From the NCBI RefSeq assembly GCF_900116345.1, contig NZ_FPAH01000024.1:1-39928 (forward strand): DNA of 39,928 nt, read 5' to 3'. Below the pieces are notes generated by a model, which saw only the letters and a list, made by a program, of their open reading frames with translations, was not told the DNA's origin and ran no database searches. Both the position numbers and the translations under genes were made by a program. Shown here piece by piece: positions 16,593 through 25,592 of the stretch. Each line of letters opens with the position of its first letter. Positions within the stretch are counted from its first letter, which is position 1. Origin of the DNA: Succinivibrio dextrinosolvens. Lineage in GTDB: Bacteria > Pseudomonadota > Gammaproteobacteria > Enterobacterales > Succinivibrionaceae.

Positions 16593-17574
16593 TAATAATA
16601 AACACTGGTCTGACAGCCGCGAAAAAGTCGGCGGTTACTACGGCATTAGGCTGATGCTCTTCTTCTATGACTACGGAGGCAGAGCCATCTTTAAACTCTG
16701 CCTGTATCCTGTGATGTTCTTTTATTATCTGTTCTCAAAAAAACAAAGAGAAATCTCTAAGGACTTTCTATGTCAGGTAGAAAAGATAAGAGCTCAGAGG
16801 GGACTTTGTGAGAAGCATTACTCAAGCTTTACCCATTTTATGTCCTTTGGCAGCATGCTCATAGATAAAATCAATGCCTGGAGAGGAAACATCCGTCTTT
16901 ATCAGGAGGCGGTGTTTATGGAGGATTCCGAGGAAGTCTTCTATGCCTATGAAAAGGAAAGCCGTGGCAAGATCCTGTTATGTTCCCATTTAGGTAATGT
17001 GGATGCCCTAAGAGCAGTAGGAACTAACAATGACACCAGAGCTCCTGAAGTCTACTCTGTTTTCTTTACTAAAAACGCTCAGAATTTTAATAATCTCCTC
17101 AAGGCTGTAAGTCGCGATGCACAGCTTAATATTATTGCAACCGACAGTATAGGACCGGATACCGCCTTAAAACTCTCTGAGATTATTGAGAATAAAGGCA
17201 TGATTGCCATTGTAGGAGACAGAACTCCAGTTAAGGATAATTCGCAATCAGAGAATAAAACTTCAAAGCTAAAAGAGCCAGAGCGTGTCTGTGAAGTTGA
17301 TTTTTTAGGCCGAAAGGCATTTCTGCCACAGGGAGCCTTTATTCTGGCAGCTCTTTTAAAGTGCCCGGTACAGTGTCTTTTTGCACTTAAAAACGAGAAA
17401 ACCGGTAAAATTGAAATCTTCTGCCGTGATCTGTTCAGTGAGGTGAAACTACCCCGTAAAAACCGAGAAGAGGCCTTAAAGGATTATGTACAGAAATATG
17501 CAGAGCTTTTAGAATACTTTGCAATAAGATATCCTTATCAGTGGTTTAATTTCTTTGATTTTTTCAAAAAGTAA
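16585..17574 (+). CDS. LpxL/HtrB-like acyltransferase (ApeJ, C-terminal half as a separate gene)
   Basis: A 329-residue lauroyl-acyltransferase-type protein with the HX4D motif HLGNVD (135-140), a single hydrophobic anchor (about 34-50) and the VGDRTP...VDFLGRKAFLPQGAF block typical of the family. Such enzymes attach acyl chains to lipid A-like acceptors. In APE clusters one is implicated in linking the polyene to the cell envelope. It overlaps the glycosyltransferase gene by 8 bases and is followed by the largest gap in the cluster (about 200 bases). Confidence 0.8.
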   Translation: MTDNNKHWSDSREKVGGYYGIRLMLFFYDYGGRAIFKLCLYPVMFFYYLFSKKQREISKDFLCQVEKIRAQRGLCEKHYSSFTHFMSFGSMLIDKINAWRGNIRLYQEAVFMEDSEEVFYAYEKESRGKILLCSHLGNVDALRAVGTNNDTRAPEVYSVFFTKNAQNFNNLLKAVSRDAQLNIIATDSIGPDTALKLSEIIENKGMIAIVGDRTPVKDNSQSENKTSKLKEPERVCEVDFLGRKAFLPQGAFILAALLKCPVQCLFALKNEKTGKIEIFCRDLFSEVKLPRKNREEALKDYVQKYAELLEYFAIRYPYQWFNFFDFFKK

Positions 17575-17775
17575 ATTAGCCATACAGCTACTGATAAACA
17601 AAGTGGAGCTTTTCAAGTTTAATCTACAACGAAAGGAGTTTTAGACTTCTAAAGCTACAGATAAGATTTAACTTCACGAGCTGAGATATACTTACTGTTA
17701 ACACTAAGATAACAGTAAAGAAATACAATCAATTAAAAATTAAGATATAAGAAAAAACGAATATAGAGAGAGTAA
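17575..17775. other. 200-bp gap inside the APE cluster
   Basis: No coding frame. Contains TTACTGTT (17692-17699) inverted as AACAGTAA (17711-17718) around an 11-nt loop, without a T-tract. The sequence becomes very A-rich before apeK, whose ATG follows GAGAGAG. It could hold a secondary promoter or operator; I cannot fix one. Confidence 0.45.
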
Positions 17776-18225
17776 ATGTACAGAAAACCAGAATTCATCA
17801 TCAGCCATGAAAGCATCATTCCCATCTCCTTTCATGACACAGATGCCATGAGAATTGTCTGGCACGGAAACTATATAAAGTATTTTGAACTGGCCCGCGA
17901 GGACATGTTCAATGCCTTCGATTTTGGTTATGACATGATGAAAAAACATATTTTCGCCATGCCGATTGTCGAATGCCAGTGTAAATACCGTAATCCTCTT
18001 AAGGTTACCGACAAGTGTGCCAGAGTTGTTAGCATGATGACTCAGTGCGAGGGAAAGATAGAGATTCACTATGAAGTCTATGCTCTAAACTCAGATACTC
18101 TCTGTGCCTACGGCCATACCGCCCAGGTTATGATTGATGCCAGAACCAACGAGCTTTTATATCTGACTCCTCAGCCACTATTAGATGCAATTGAGGCATT
18201 CAGAGTAAAAAAGGAAAATGCCTAG
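17776..18225 (+). CDS. apeK: 4-hydroxybenzoyl-CoA thioesterase-like protein ApeK
   Basis: A 149-residue hotdog thioesterase. The 4HBT signature FHDTDAMRIVWHGNYIKYFE (19-38) carries the conserved Asp and the HGNY motif. It would hydrolyse or transfer the polyene chain from its carrier, or edit mis-primed carriers. The stop overlaps the first possible ATG of the next gene (ATGCCTAG). Confidence 0.88.
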   Translation: MYRKPEFIISHESIIPISFHDTDAMRIVWHGNYIKYFELAREDMFNAFDFGYDMMKKHIFAMPIVECQCKYRNPLKVTDKCARVVSMMTQCEGKIEIHYEVYALNSDTLCAYGHTAQVMIDARTNELLYLTPQPLLDAIEAFRVKKENA

Positions 18226-18859
18226 AAAGATTATTTTTAGAAAGACAATGTTTACCTATTTAAAAAGAACAGCCCTGTTTTTACTTACAGCTTTTAGTGT
18301 AACCTTAAGCGCCCAGGCTTTAACTCTGAATGAAATCGGAGATAAACTTCAGGGAAAAGGCTCTCACGCACTTGTCTTTACTCAGGATAAGTATCTAAAG
18401 GATGCCAATCTTAATCTTCAGTCCTCAGGCTCCATTGTAAATATAAAGGACAAGGGAGTTCTTATAAAGCAGGCTGAACCATATCCTATGGTACTGGCAA
18501 TCAAAAAGGATTCCATAACCGAGTACAGCGCAGGTGAGGTTCATACCATTAAGGCTGATGACAATCCTGCAGTGCATTCTTTATTGAATCTGATGCTCAA
18601 ACTCATGAATCCGGATGACTCTCTTACAAAGGCCTTCGACTGTAAACTCTCCGGGACAAAAGAGCACTATACAGCAAAGCTAGGGACAAAAGATGAGATT
18701 CTAAAGAAGTTCTTTGAGACCATTACTCTTGAAGGTACTGAATATATAGACTCACTTGAGATCATGGGGTCGAATGGCGATATCACCACCATGAAGTTCT
18801 CTGACTATGATTTTTCATCAAAAGCAGTTACTGATGAGGATTTAAAGTATTTTGAGTAG
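18218..18859 (+). CDS. apeL: LolA-like periplasmic carrier ApeL
   Basis: A 213-residue protein with a signal peptide (hydrophobic LFLLTAFSVTLSAQA, cleaved near residue 34) and an outer-membrane lipoprotein carrier (LolA-like) fold: repeated beta-strands, with FTQDKYLKDANLNLQSSGSI near the N-terminus. In APE clusters this protein is thought to shuttle the lipid-linked pigment through the periplasm. The coupled start at 18218 overlaps apeK by 8 bases. An internal ATG at 18248 gives a more classical signal peptide. It overlaps apeM at the other end. Confidence 0.82.
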   Translation: MPRKIIFRKTMFTYLKRTALFLLTAFSVTLSAQALTLNEIGDKLQGKGSHALVFTQDKYLKDANLNLQSSGSIVNIKDKGVLIKQAEPYPMVLAIKKDSITEYSAGEVHTIKADDNPAVHSLLNLMLKLMNPDDSLTKAFDCKLSGTKEHYTAKLGTKDEILKKFFETITLEGTEYIDSLEIMGSNGDITTMKFSDYDFSSKAVTDEDLKYFE

Positions 18860-21158
18860 AAAACTCTCTGCCCTTTTACTCTGCATATTTATGGTAATTG
18901 CTGCAGCTGTAAGTTTTTACAGACTTAAAGCTATGACCATTGAATCCTCAGTGCTATCTCTTCTTCCACAGAGCACCGAGAATAATGAGCAGCGAAAACT
19001 TCAAGGAGAGTTTATACAAAGACTCAACTCCCAGGTAATCTTCGCAGTGGGCGGAGCTGATACAGAAGCTTATAAAGATTCTTCAACAGTTAATGCCAGA
19101 ACCGATAAAGCTGCGGACCGTTTTATAGAGGAACTGAGTCAGATTTCCTATCTTAAAAACATAACCGCAAAGCTTTCTGATGAGGATAAACTTCAGAGTG
19201 CAGCCTTTGTCTATAAGTACAAAGCTGCTTTTTTATCCCCTGACATTAAAAAGGAACTGGAATCTGACAATTATTCTATAAAGCTTCTCTCAAAACTTTA
19301 TTCTGGATTTTCAGGAGTTTCCTCCGCTGAAATAAAAAACGATCTGCTGCTTGTAGGCAGAGCTCTTGCCTCTGACTTTTCAAAGGATAACTCTCTTAAA
19401 ATTGAGAACGGTCATCTTACAGCCTATGATGCTCAAGGGCATAAATGGGTGCTGGTATTTGCTACCTTAAATGATGATTCTATGAGCACAAAGGTAGCCT
19501 CAGACTTCACTGCAAAGGCAAATAAAGCAATTGAGAAGATAGAAAAAGAATACCCTGAGGTTTCAATACTAAAAAAGGGAGCCGTATTCTATTCAGACTA
19601 CGCAGCATCAACTTCGCAGAAAGAAATTACTCTTTTGGGTTCGGTTACCACCATTGGCATCTTCTGTCTTATCTTTTTTGTATACCGCTCCTTTGTTCCG
19701 GTATTTCTAACCATAGGCTCAATCCTCTGCGGAATCATTTCTGCCCTGTTATTCACAACACTTATCTATGATGAAATCAATCTCATCATTATCGGTATGT
19801 GCCTTAGTGTCATTGGAATAGTCTGTGATTACACCATCTACTTTACGACCTTAAGAATAGGAGCAAAAGAAAGCGCTGTTGAGACAATAAGAAAGCTTAC
19901 AAAGCCTCTCTCCTTTGCAGTTATAACCGATTTGTGCGCCTATCTTATTATTCTGCTCTCACCGGTTAAGGCAGTCTCCCAGATGGCTTTCTTCTGTATG
20001 TGCACCATCACCTTCGCCTGTCTTTTTGTAATCTTAGTTGAACCTTTATTTTTAGAAAGACTAAAAAGACAGAAGCTACCATTTGAGGACTTTTTTAAAG
20101 GCTACCTCACTTTTATAAGACAGCCAAAGCTGCGCACAGGAATTATTGCGTTTCTCTGTATGGCATCCATCTTTGCCTTATTCAATCTTAAAACCAATGA
20201 CGATCCTATGAGTTTTCAGAAAATGCCAGAGAATCTTAAAACTCAGGAGCTAAGTATCAACCGTCTTATTAAGACTTCTGAGAATCTTAACTATCTTCTG
20301 ATAAGTGCTGGAGATGACAACACGCTTTTGGAGAAAAACGAAAGCATAAGAGAACATCTATCAAAGGCGCAGAGGGAGGGAAAACTAAAGGAGTTTATAA
20401 GCCTAAAACTCAACTCTGAAAAAACACAGGCTGACAACTGCAGCTTTTTAAATAGCCGAAAATCACAGATTGAAACTGAGCTTAAAGCAAGAGGTCTTGA
20501 AATAAAGGCAGAGAATTATCAATGTGATCTGTTAAGTGCTGAGGAGTATTTTTCATCAAAGCCAGGAGAGCTTTATAAGAATCTCTACTACAGAGGAGAT
20601 AATTACAGCTCACTTATGGTGGTACTTGAGAATGTAACAGATGCAAAGGCAATACAGGATATCGCAGCATCAGTTGATGGCTGCAGCTATATTGATCACA
20701 GAGGAAGTCTGATTGCAGTCTTTAAAATGTACCGTGAAATCTTCATGAAGGTGATTCTAATCTTCATGCTCTGCATTCTTGCAGTATCTACAATCCGAGT
20801 CGGCTTTACAAAAGCACTTGTGGGCACCTGTTTTTCTGCTCTTTCTATCGGCACCGCACTTTTTGTACTGCTACTATCGGGCTTTGAAGTAAACCTGTTC
20901 TCGGAGCTTGGACTTATCGTCCTATTAGGAATCGGCATCAACTACAATATCTTCATGAGCAGTTCAAAGCTTGAGGTTACCTCCATAATTGCTATATTCA
21001 CAGCACTTGCCACTACCCTTATGACCATCGGTATACTGGTATTCTCAAGTGTGGATGCAATAAAATGCTTTGCAATCTGTCTTGTAACAGGTATCATCTG
21101 TGCATTCATACTTTCAGCCTTTATGCCCAAATCAAAGATTACTAAAGATGCAGTTTAA
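18852..21158 (+). CDS. apeM: MMPL/RND-type exporter ApeM
   Basis: A 768-residue inner-membrane protein with the two-halved MMPL layout: TM1 at about 4-22, a large periplasmic loop, a five-helix block at about 258-400, TM7 near 425-442, a second loop and a last block at about 630-760. Such proteins export hydrophobic lipid-like products, here presumably the aryl polyene or its carrier. The start is TTG at 18852, overlapping the apeL stop by 8 bases. The next ATG (18894) would remove half of TM1. The 3' end overlaps apeN by 11 bases. Confidence 0.85.
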   Translation: MSRKLSALLLCIFMVIAAAVSFYRLKAMTIESSVLSLLPQSTENNEQRKLQGEFIQRLNSQVIFAVGGADTEAYKDSSTVNARTDKAADRFIEELSQISYLKNITAKLSDEDKLQSAAFVYKYKAAFLSPDIKKELESDNYSIKLLSKLYSGFSGVSSAEIKNDLLLVGRALASDFSKDNSLKIENGHLTAYDAQGHKWVLVFATLNDDSMSTKVASDFTAKANKAIEKIEKEYPEVSILKKGAVFYSDYAASTSQKEITLLGSVTTIGIFCLIFFVYRSFVPVFLTIGSILCGIISALLFTTLIYDEINLIIIGMCLSVIGIVCDYTIYFTTLRIGAKESAVETIRKLTKPLSFAVITDLCAYLIILLSPVKAVSQMAFFCMCTITFACLFVILVEPLFLERLKRQKLPFEDFFKGYLTFIRQPKLRTGIIAFLCMASIFALFNLKTNDDPMSFQKMPENLKTQELSINRLIKTSENLNYLLISAGDDNTLLEKNESIREHLSKAQREGKLKEFISLKLNSEKTQADNCSFLNSRKSQIETELKARGLEIKAENYQCDLLSAEEYFSSKPGELYKNLYYRGDNYSSLMVVLENVTDAKAIQDIAASVDGCSYIDHRGSLIAVFKMYREIFMKVILIFMLCILAVSTIRVGFTKALVGTCFSALSIGTALFVLLLSGFEVNLFSELGLIVLLGIGINYNIFMSSSKLEVTSIIAIFTALATTLMTIGILVFSSVDAIKCFAICLVTGIICAFILSAFMPKSKITKDAV

Positions 21159-21768
21159 AATTATTCTTAGCCACACCATCAATGTTATGGTTATTCCCCT
21201 GATGCTGTTCTGTTTTGGATGCAGTTCATCCACGAAAATCACAGAACAGAATGTAAATGGGGACAAGACAGAGCCTGAATACATCAATATAGAGAAAGAT
21301 GCAAAAATTCCTCTGCCTTTTATCAGTTTTGAAAGCGAGAAAGAGTACCGTCAGATTCTGACCGCCGACTATAACGGCAAAAAGAATTCTCTTTTATGTA
21401 TTGTGAAGTTAAATCAGGACGGAATAAATCTTACCGGACTAACCTTAAGCTCCCTTCCGCTTTTCAACCTTAAATATGAAAAGCAGAATCTTCAGGGAAA
21501 ATACTATGTCCCTAAAAGCATGCTGCCTCCTGTAAATCAGGTACTCTTTGACATCATGCTTGCCTTTGACGGAAAAAACCGCTTATCAGAGGAGATTTCT
21601 AAGGAATATATAATCCATAGAGATGATAATGCAGTGACATTAGGAAAACTCGATGGAAAAGAGCTTTATAGTATAAAATATGCTCAGTATGATACGGAAA
21701 ATCTTCCGGTAAAAATTGTTAATCATGAGTTTAACTACAGCATCAATTTAGAATATTTAAACAAATAA
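21148..21768 (+). CDS. apeN: DUF3261-type lipoprotein ApeN
   Basis: A 206-residue lipoprotein with signal peptide and lipobox LFCFGC|SSS (Cys near residue 25). The mature part is a beta-rich domain related to LolB-type receptors (DUF3261). It is likely the outer-membrane acceptor that works with ApeL and ApeM. I take ATG 21148, inside the end of apeM, because the signal peptide begins there. The ApeO gene starts 3 bases after its stop. Confidence 0.8.
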   Translation: MQFKIILSHTINVMVIPLMLFCFGCSSSTKITEQNVNGDKTEPEYINIEKDAKIPLPFISFESEKEYRQILTADYNGKKNSLLCIVKLNQDGINLTGLTLSSLPLFNLKYEKQNLQGKYYVPKSMLPPVNQVLFDIMLAFDGKNRLSEEISKEYIIHRDDNAVTLGKLDGKELYSIKYAQYDTENLPVKIVNHEFNYSINLEYLNK

Positions 21769-21771
21769 TCA

Positions 21772-22944
21772 ATGAGTTACATTAACTGCTACGCTTCTGT
21801 AAGTGCGCTGGGTGCAACAAAAGATACAATTATCAGCACTCTTTTATCTAATCACGGTGAATATCTAACAGCACGTTCTGACATGATTAACGGTGGGAAA
21901 ACAGCCTATTTCGGCTGTGTAAAAGACTGCTCTTTCCCGGATATTTCAGAATACAGGGAGCATAATACCCGTAACAACCGTTTTTTAGCCTATCTCTGTA
22001 CTGAGCTTAAGGATAAGCTTTCATATTTTAAAGATAAATATCCTGCTGATCGTATCGGTGTAGTAATGGGCACCTCAACCTCAGGACTAAGCGAGTCTGA
22101 GGAAGAGATAAAAAAATATAAAAAGACAAAGCTCCGTTCTGAGAACTATTTCTACTCTTTTCAGGAATTCGGGGATCCGGCAATGTTCCTTTCCGAATAT
22201 CTTAAAGTGAGTGGACCTAGCTACACGATTTCAACCGCATGCTCTTCATCATCAAGAGTTCTTATAAGTGCCCACAGACTTATTGAAAGCGGCCTTTGTG
22301 ATGTGGTTATTGCCGGAGGAGCTGACACCTTAAGTGCCGTTCCTATCAACGGCTTTAACTCCATGGGTCTTATCTCATCCTCACCTTGTACACCTTTCTG
22401 TAAGGGTCGTGACGGTATCAGTATCGGAGAGGCTGGTGGTCTTATGATCCTCTCAAAGGAGAAATCATCACTGAGTCTTTTAGGACTTGGAGAATCCTCA
22501 GATGCATATCATGTTTCTTCACCCGATCCCTCAGGCGAAGGAGCCATAAGCGCCATGAAAATGGCTCTCAAAAGTGCAGGACTTTCTCCATCTGATATCG
22601 GTTATATCAATCTGCACGGCACCGCTACAAAGCTGAATGATGCTATGGAAGCAAAGGCTGTAGCCTCAATATTTTCTGATAAGGTACCATGCAGTTCAAC
22701 CAAATATATGACAGGTCACACCTTAGGTGCAGCAGGAATTCTAGAGAGCTGTATTCTGTGCTATATTCTTGAGAACAACCTTACTCTGCCACCTCAGAGT
22801 ACAGAACACAGAGAACTGGATACAGAGCTTGAATCCTGTGGACTGATACAGAGCTGCTTAAAGGCCGACAAGCCATTTATGATGTCAAATTCTTTTGCAT
22901 TTGGCGGAAATAACGCTTCAGTAATAATCGGATTAAACAAATGA
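21772..22944 (+). CDS. apeO: Beta-ketoacyl-ACP synthase ApeO
   Basis: A 390-residue condensing enzyme with a complete Cys-His-His triad: STACSSSS (Cys157), NLHGTATKLND (His282) and GHTLGAAG (His316). It extends the polyene by malonyl units and is the catalytic partner of the chain length factor ApeC. The stop overlaps the apeP start by 4 bases (ATGA). Confidence 0.92.
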   Translation: MSYINCYASVSALGATKDTIISTLLSNHGEYLTARSDMINGGKTAYFGCVKDCSFPDISEYREHNTRNNRFLAYLCTELKDKLSYFKDKYPADRIGVVMGTSTSGLSESEEEIKKYKKTKLRSENYFYSFQEFGDPAMFLSEYLKVSGPSYTISTACSSSSRVLISAHRLIESGLCDVVIAGGADTLSAVPINGFNSMGLISSSPCTPFCKGRDGISIGEAGGLMILSKEKSSLSLLGLGESSDAYHVSSPDPSGEGAISAMKMALKSAGLSPSDIGYINLHGTATKLNDAMEAKAVASIFSDKVPCSSTKYMTGHTLGAAGILESCILCYILENNLTLPPQSTEHRELDTELESCGLIQSCLKADKPFMMSNSFAFGGNNASVIIGLNK

Positions 22945-23408
22945 CCAAATACCTTCTGCCAGTAAACTATCTGCCTCACAGACCACCCATGATTCTGATT
23001 GACAGGGTGCTTGAGGTTACAGAGGATTCTGCCGTATGCGAATCTAATGTTGGAACTGAAGGAGTCCTCTCAAATTTTGTAAACGAAAAGGGAGAGCTTC
23101 CATCCTACTTTACAATTGAGCTTATCGCTCAGACTGTAGGGATCTGGTCTGGTTATCTTGCAAAACTTCACAACATCGACATTCCTCCAATGGGAATGAT
23201 TTTAGGAGCAAGAGATCTGAAATATCCAAAAGATCACTTTGATAAAGGTTCAGCCCTTAAAATCCGAGTCAAAAAAATTATGGATGATGGTGCTATAGCC
23301 TCCTTTGACGGTGAAATCCTGTCAGAGGAAAAAATCATTGCCAGCGGCAGAGTTAATTTAATACGAGTTACAGATGACGATCTGAAAAGATTATTTAAAA
23401 GAGATTAA
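22941..23408 (+). CDS. apeP: Hotdog-fold dehydratase ApeP
   Basis: A 155-residue 3-hydroxyacyl-ACP dehydratase-like protein. His13 in YLPHRPPMILIDR and Glu60 in YFTIELIAQTVG sit where the catalytic pair of the family lies. It forms the second half of the ApeI-ApeP dehydratase that creates the trans double bonds. It is coupled to apeO by a 4-base overlap and followed 3 bases later by apeQ. Confidence 0.88.
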   Translation: MTKYLLPVNYLPHRPPMILIDRVLEVTEDSAVCESNVGTEGVLSNFVNEKGELPSYFTIELIAQTVGIWSGYLAKLHNIDIPPMGMILGARDLKYPKDHFDKGSALKIRVKKIMDDGAIASFDGEILSEEKIIASGRVNLIRVTDDDLKRLFKRD

Positions 23409-23411
23409 CAT

Positions 23412-24149
23412 ATGGAAAACATAAGAAGAGTTCTCGTTACAGGAGCCGGTCGCGGAATAGGTAAAGCCATAGCAGAACAGCTTGGAAAGGATGGCTTTGA
23501 GGTAATACTGCACTACAGAAACAGTGCAGACGGAGTAAACGAGGCCATAAATAATATAAAGCAGAATCAGGGCAAGGCCTATTCACTTAAATTTGATGTC
23601 TGTGATCGCGAGAGTACCAGAAGTATTCTTGAAGAGGATATCGAGAAAAACGGACCTTACTACGGTATAGTCTGCAATGCAGGAATTACCTCCGATGCCG
23701 CTTTTCCAATGATGAGTTCAGAGGACTGGGACAGTGTCATTGATACCAACCTTACCGGATTCTTCAATGTGGTTCACCCATGTATCATGCCTATGATTGC
23801 AGCTCACAAGGGAGGCAGAGTCATCGCCATTTCCTCTGTGTCAGGAATTATCGGCAACCGTGGACAGGTAAACTATAGTGCTTCAAAAGCAGGTCTGATT
23901 GGAGCTGTAAAGGCTCTGGCCGTTGAAGTCGGCAAGCGAGGCATCACAGTAAATGCAATCGCACCAGGTCTGATTGAAACTGATATGGCTCAGCTTGATG
24001 AGACAGTAAAGAAAGAAATTCTAAAGCTTATTCCTTTAAAACGTATGGGACAGGTTCAGGAAGTTGCTTCTCTAGCATCTTATCTGATGTCTGATAATGC
24101 CTCTTATATTACAAGACAGGTTATAAGCATTGATGGAGGTATGCAGTAG
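23412..24149 (+). CDS. apeQ: 3-oxoacyl-ACP reductase ApeQ (FabG-like)
   Basis: A 245-residue short-chain dehydrogenase. The NADPH-binding TGAGRGIG is at 10-17, NAG at 89-91, and the Ser142-Tyr155-Lys159 triad lies in ISSVSG...VNYSASKAG. The C-terminal SIDGGMQ is typical of FabG. It reduces the beta-keto group in each polyene cycle. The gene ends one base inside the next start codon, whose GGAGGT binding site lies in its last codons. Confidence 0.92.
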   Translation: MENIRRVLVTGAGRGIGKAIAEQLGKDGFEVILHYRNSADGVNEAINNIKQNQGKAYSLKFDVCDRESTRSILEEDIEKNGPYYGIVCNAGITSDAAFPMMSSEDWDSVIDTNLTGFFNVVHPCIMPMIAAHKGGRVIAISSVSGIIGNRGQVNYSASKAGLIGAVKALAVEVGKRGITVNAIAPGLIETDMAQLDETVKKEILKLIPLKRMGQVQEVASLASYLMSDNASYITRQVISIDGGMQ

Positions 24150-25375
24150 TGGAACACCGCGTTGCAGTTGTCGGACAGGGAATGGTTACCGCCTTTGGCG
24201 AGAGCTGGGAAGACAATAAAAAAAGAATCCTTGAGTGTAAAAATGCCGTTGTCACCATGCAGGACTGGGACAAATACGATGGACTTATCACTCATCTTGC
24301 AGCACCATGCCCTGATTTTAAACTTCCAGAGCATTACACCCGCAAGAAAATCCGTTCCATGAGCCGAGTTTCTATGATGGCAACCCGTGCCTCCGAATAT
24401 GCACTTATCGACAGCGGTCTTTTAGATGATCCGTTTTTAAAAAGCGGAAATGTCGGTGTCGCCTACGGTTCATCCTTTGGCAGTACCATGGCGGTCAAGG
24501 ATTTTGCCTCAATGCTCACCGACAATACCACAGGTGATCTTAACGCCAACTCCTATGTAAAAATGATGCCTCAGACTACAGCTGTGAATATTTCGCTGTT
24601 CTTTGGTATTACCGGCAGAATTATCCCAACCTCTACCGCCTGTACCTCAGGCTCAATGGCTATTGGTTATGCCTACGAGGCAATTAAGAACGGCTATCAG
24701 ACCGCAATGGTAGCAGGTGGTGCTGAAGAGCTTTCAGTCTGTGATGCGGCTGTATTTGATACCATGTTTGCCACATCCTCAAAGAACGATACTCCAAAGC
24801 TGACTCCTGCTCCTTTTGATAAGGACAGAGACGGACTGGTTATCGGTGAAGGTGCCGGTACACTGGTACTCGAAGAATATGAGCACGCTAAAGCCCGTGG
24901 AGCAAAGATCTACGGAGAGATTATCGGTTTTGCCACCAATTCAGATGCAACACATATTACCTCCCCTAATCAGGAAACAATCGAAATCTGTGTTCGCAAG
25001 TCTGTTGAAAATGCAGGTCTAAAACCTGAGGATATCGGCTATATTTCTGCTCATGGAACAGGTACCGACAAAGGAGATGTGGCCGAGTCAAATGCAACCT
25101 TCAACATCTTCGGAGATAAAACTCCTATCTCAACTCTGAAGAGCTACTTCGGTCATACCTTAGGAGCCTGTGGGGCGGTTGAAACCATGTTTGCACTTAA
25201 CATGATGAATGAAGGCTGGTTCAATCCAAATCTGAACCTAAAAGAAGTCGATCCTCGCTGCGGTAACCTGAACTATATCGTAAATGAACCTCTAAAACAT
25301 CAGTGTGAACTGCTGGTGGCAAACAACTTTGCCTTTGGTGGAATCAATACTTCGCTGGTTTTAAAGAGAGTTTAA
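24149..25375 (+). CDS. apeR: Beta-ketoacyl-ACP synthase ApeR
   Basis: A 408-residue FabF-type ketosynthase with Cys165 (STACTSGS), His302 (SAHGTGTDKGD) and His336 (GHTLGACG). It is the second complete condensing enzyme of the cluster. In the Xenorhabdus APE system the ApeR homologue is a ketosynthase that interacts with other APE enzymes and may serve early condensations. The start is GTG at 24149, about 8 bases after GGAGGT and overlapping the apeQ stop by one base. It is the last gene of the operon. Confidence 0.9.
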   Translation: MEHRVAVVGQGMVTAFGESWEDNKKRILECKNAVVTMQDWDKYDGLITHLAAPCPDFKLPEHYTRKKIRSMSRVSMMATRASEYALIDSGLLDDPFLKSGNVGVAYGSSFGSTMAVKDFASMLTDNTTGDLNANSYVKMMPQTTAVNISLFFGITGRIIPTSTACTSGSMAIGYAYEAIKNGYQTAMVAGGAEELSVCDAAVFDTMFATSSKNDTPKLTPAPFDKDRDGLVIGEGAGTLVLEEYEHAKARGAKIYGEIIGFATNSDATHITSPNQETIEICVRKSVENAGLKPEDIGYISAHGTGTDKGDVAESNATFNIFGDKTPISTLKSYFGHTLGACGAVETMFALNMMNEGWFNPNLNLKEVDPRCGNLNYIVNEPLKHQCELLVANNFAFGGINTSLVLKRV

Positions 25376-25389
25376 GCGCTTCAACTAGA

Positions 25390-25445
25390 CATAGCAGTCT
25401 GATGGTCAGATCAATCCATAATGTAGACTGCTATGATCTTTTAAA
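25390..25445 (+). terminator. Long hairpin after apeR, probable end of the APE transcript
   Basis: Perfect 11-bp arms CATAGCAGTCT (25390-25400) and AGACTGCTATG (25435-25445) enclose a 34-base loop. ATCTTTTAA follows. The long loop is unusual for an intrinsic terminator and the T run is short. Confidence 0.55.
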
Positions 25446-25528
25446 GATGCCTTTTATGAAATCCATCTCATCTCCTCTTTCTACCTACATAACAATAGGC
25501 ACAGACTTAAGAAAACAAATGCCCCCCA

Positions 25529-25562
25529 TAAAAAAGGCTGAACCTACAAAAGATCCAGCCTT
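25529..25562 (-). terminator. Intrinsic terminator of mglB
   Basis: Read leftwards, AAGGCTG (25556-25562) pairs with CAGCCTT (25534-25540) and a run of T follows to 25529. It is 31 bases after the mglB stop. Confidence 0.85.
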
Positions 25563-25592
25563 CTCAAATCAAAAAACTAATTTCTAAAAAAC

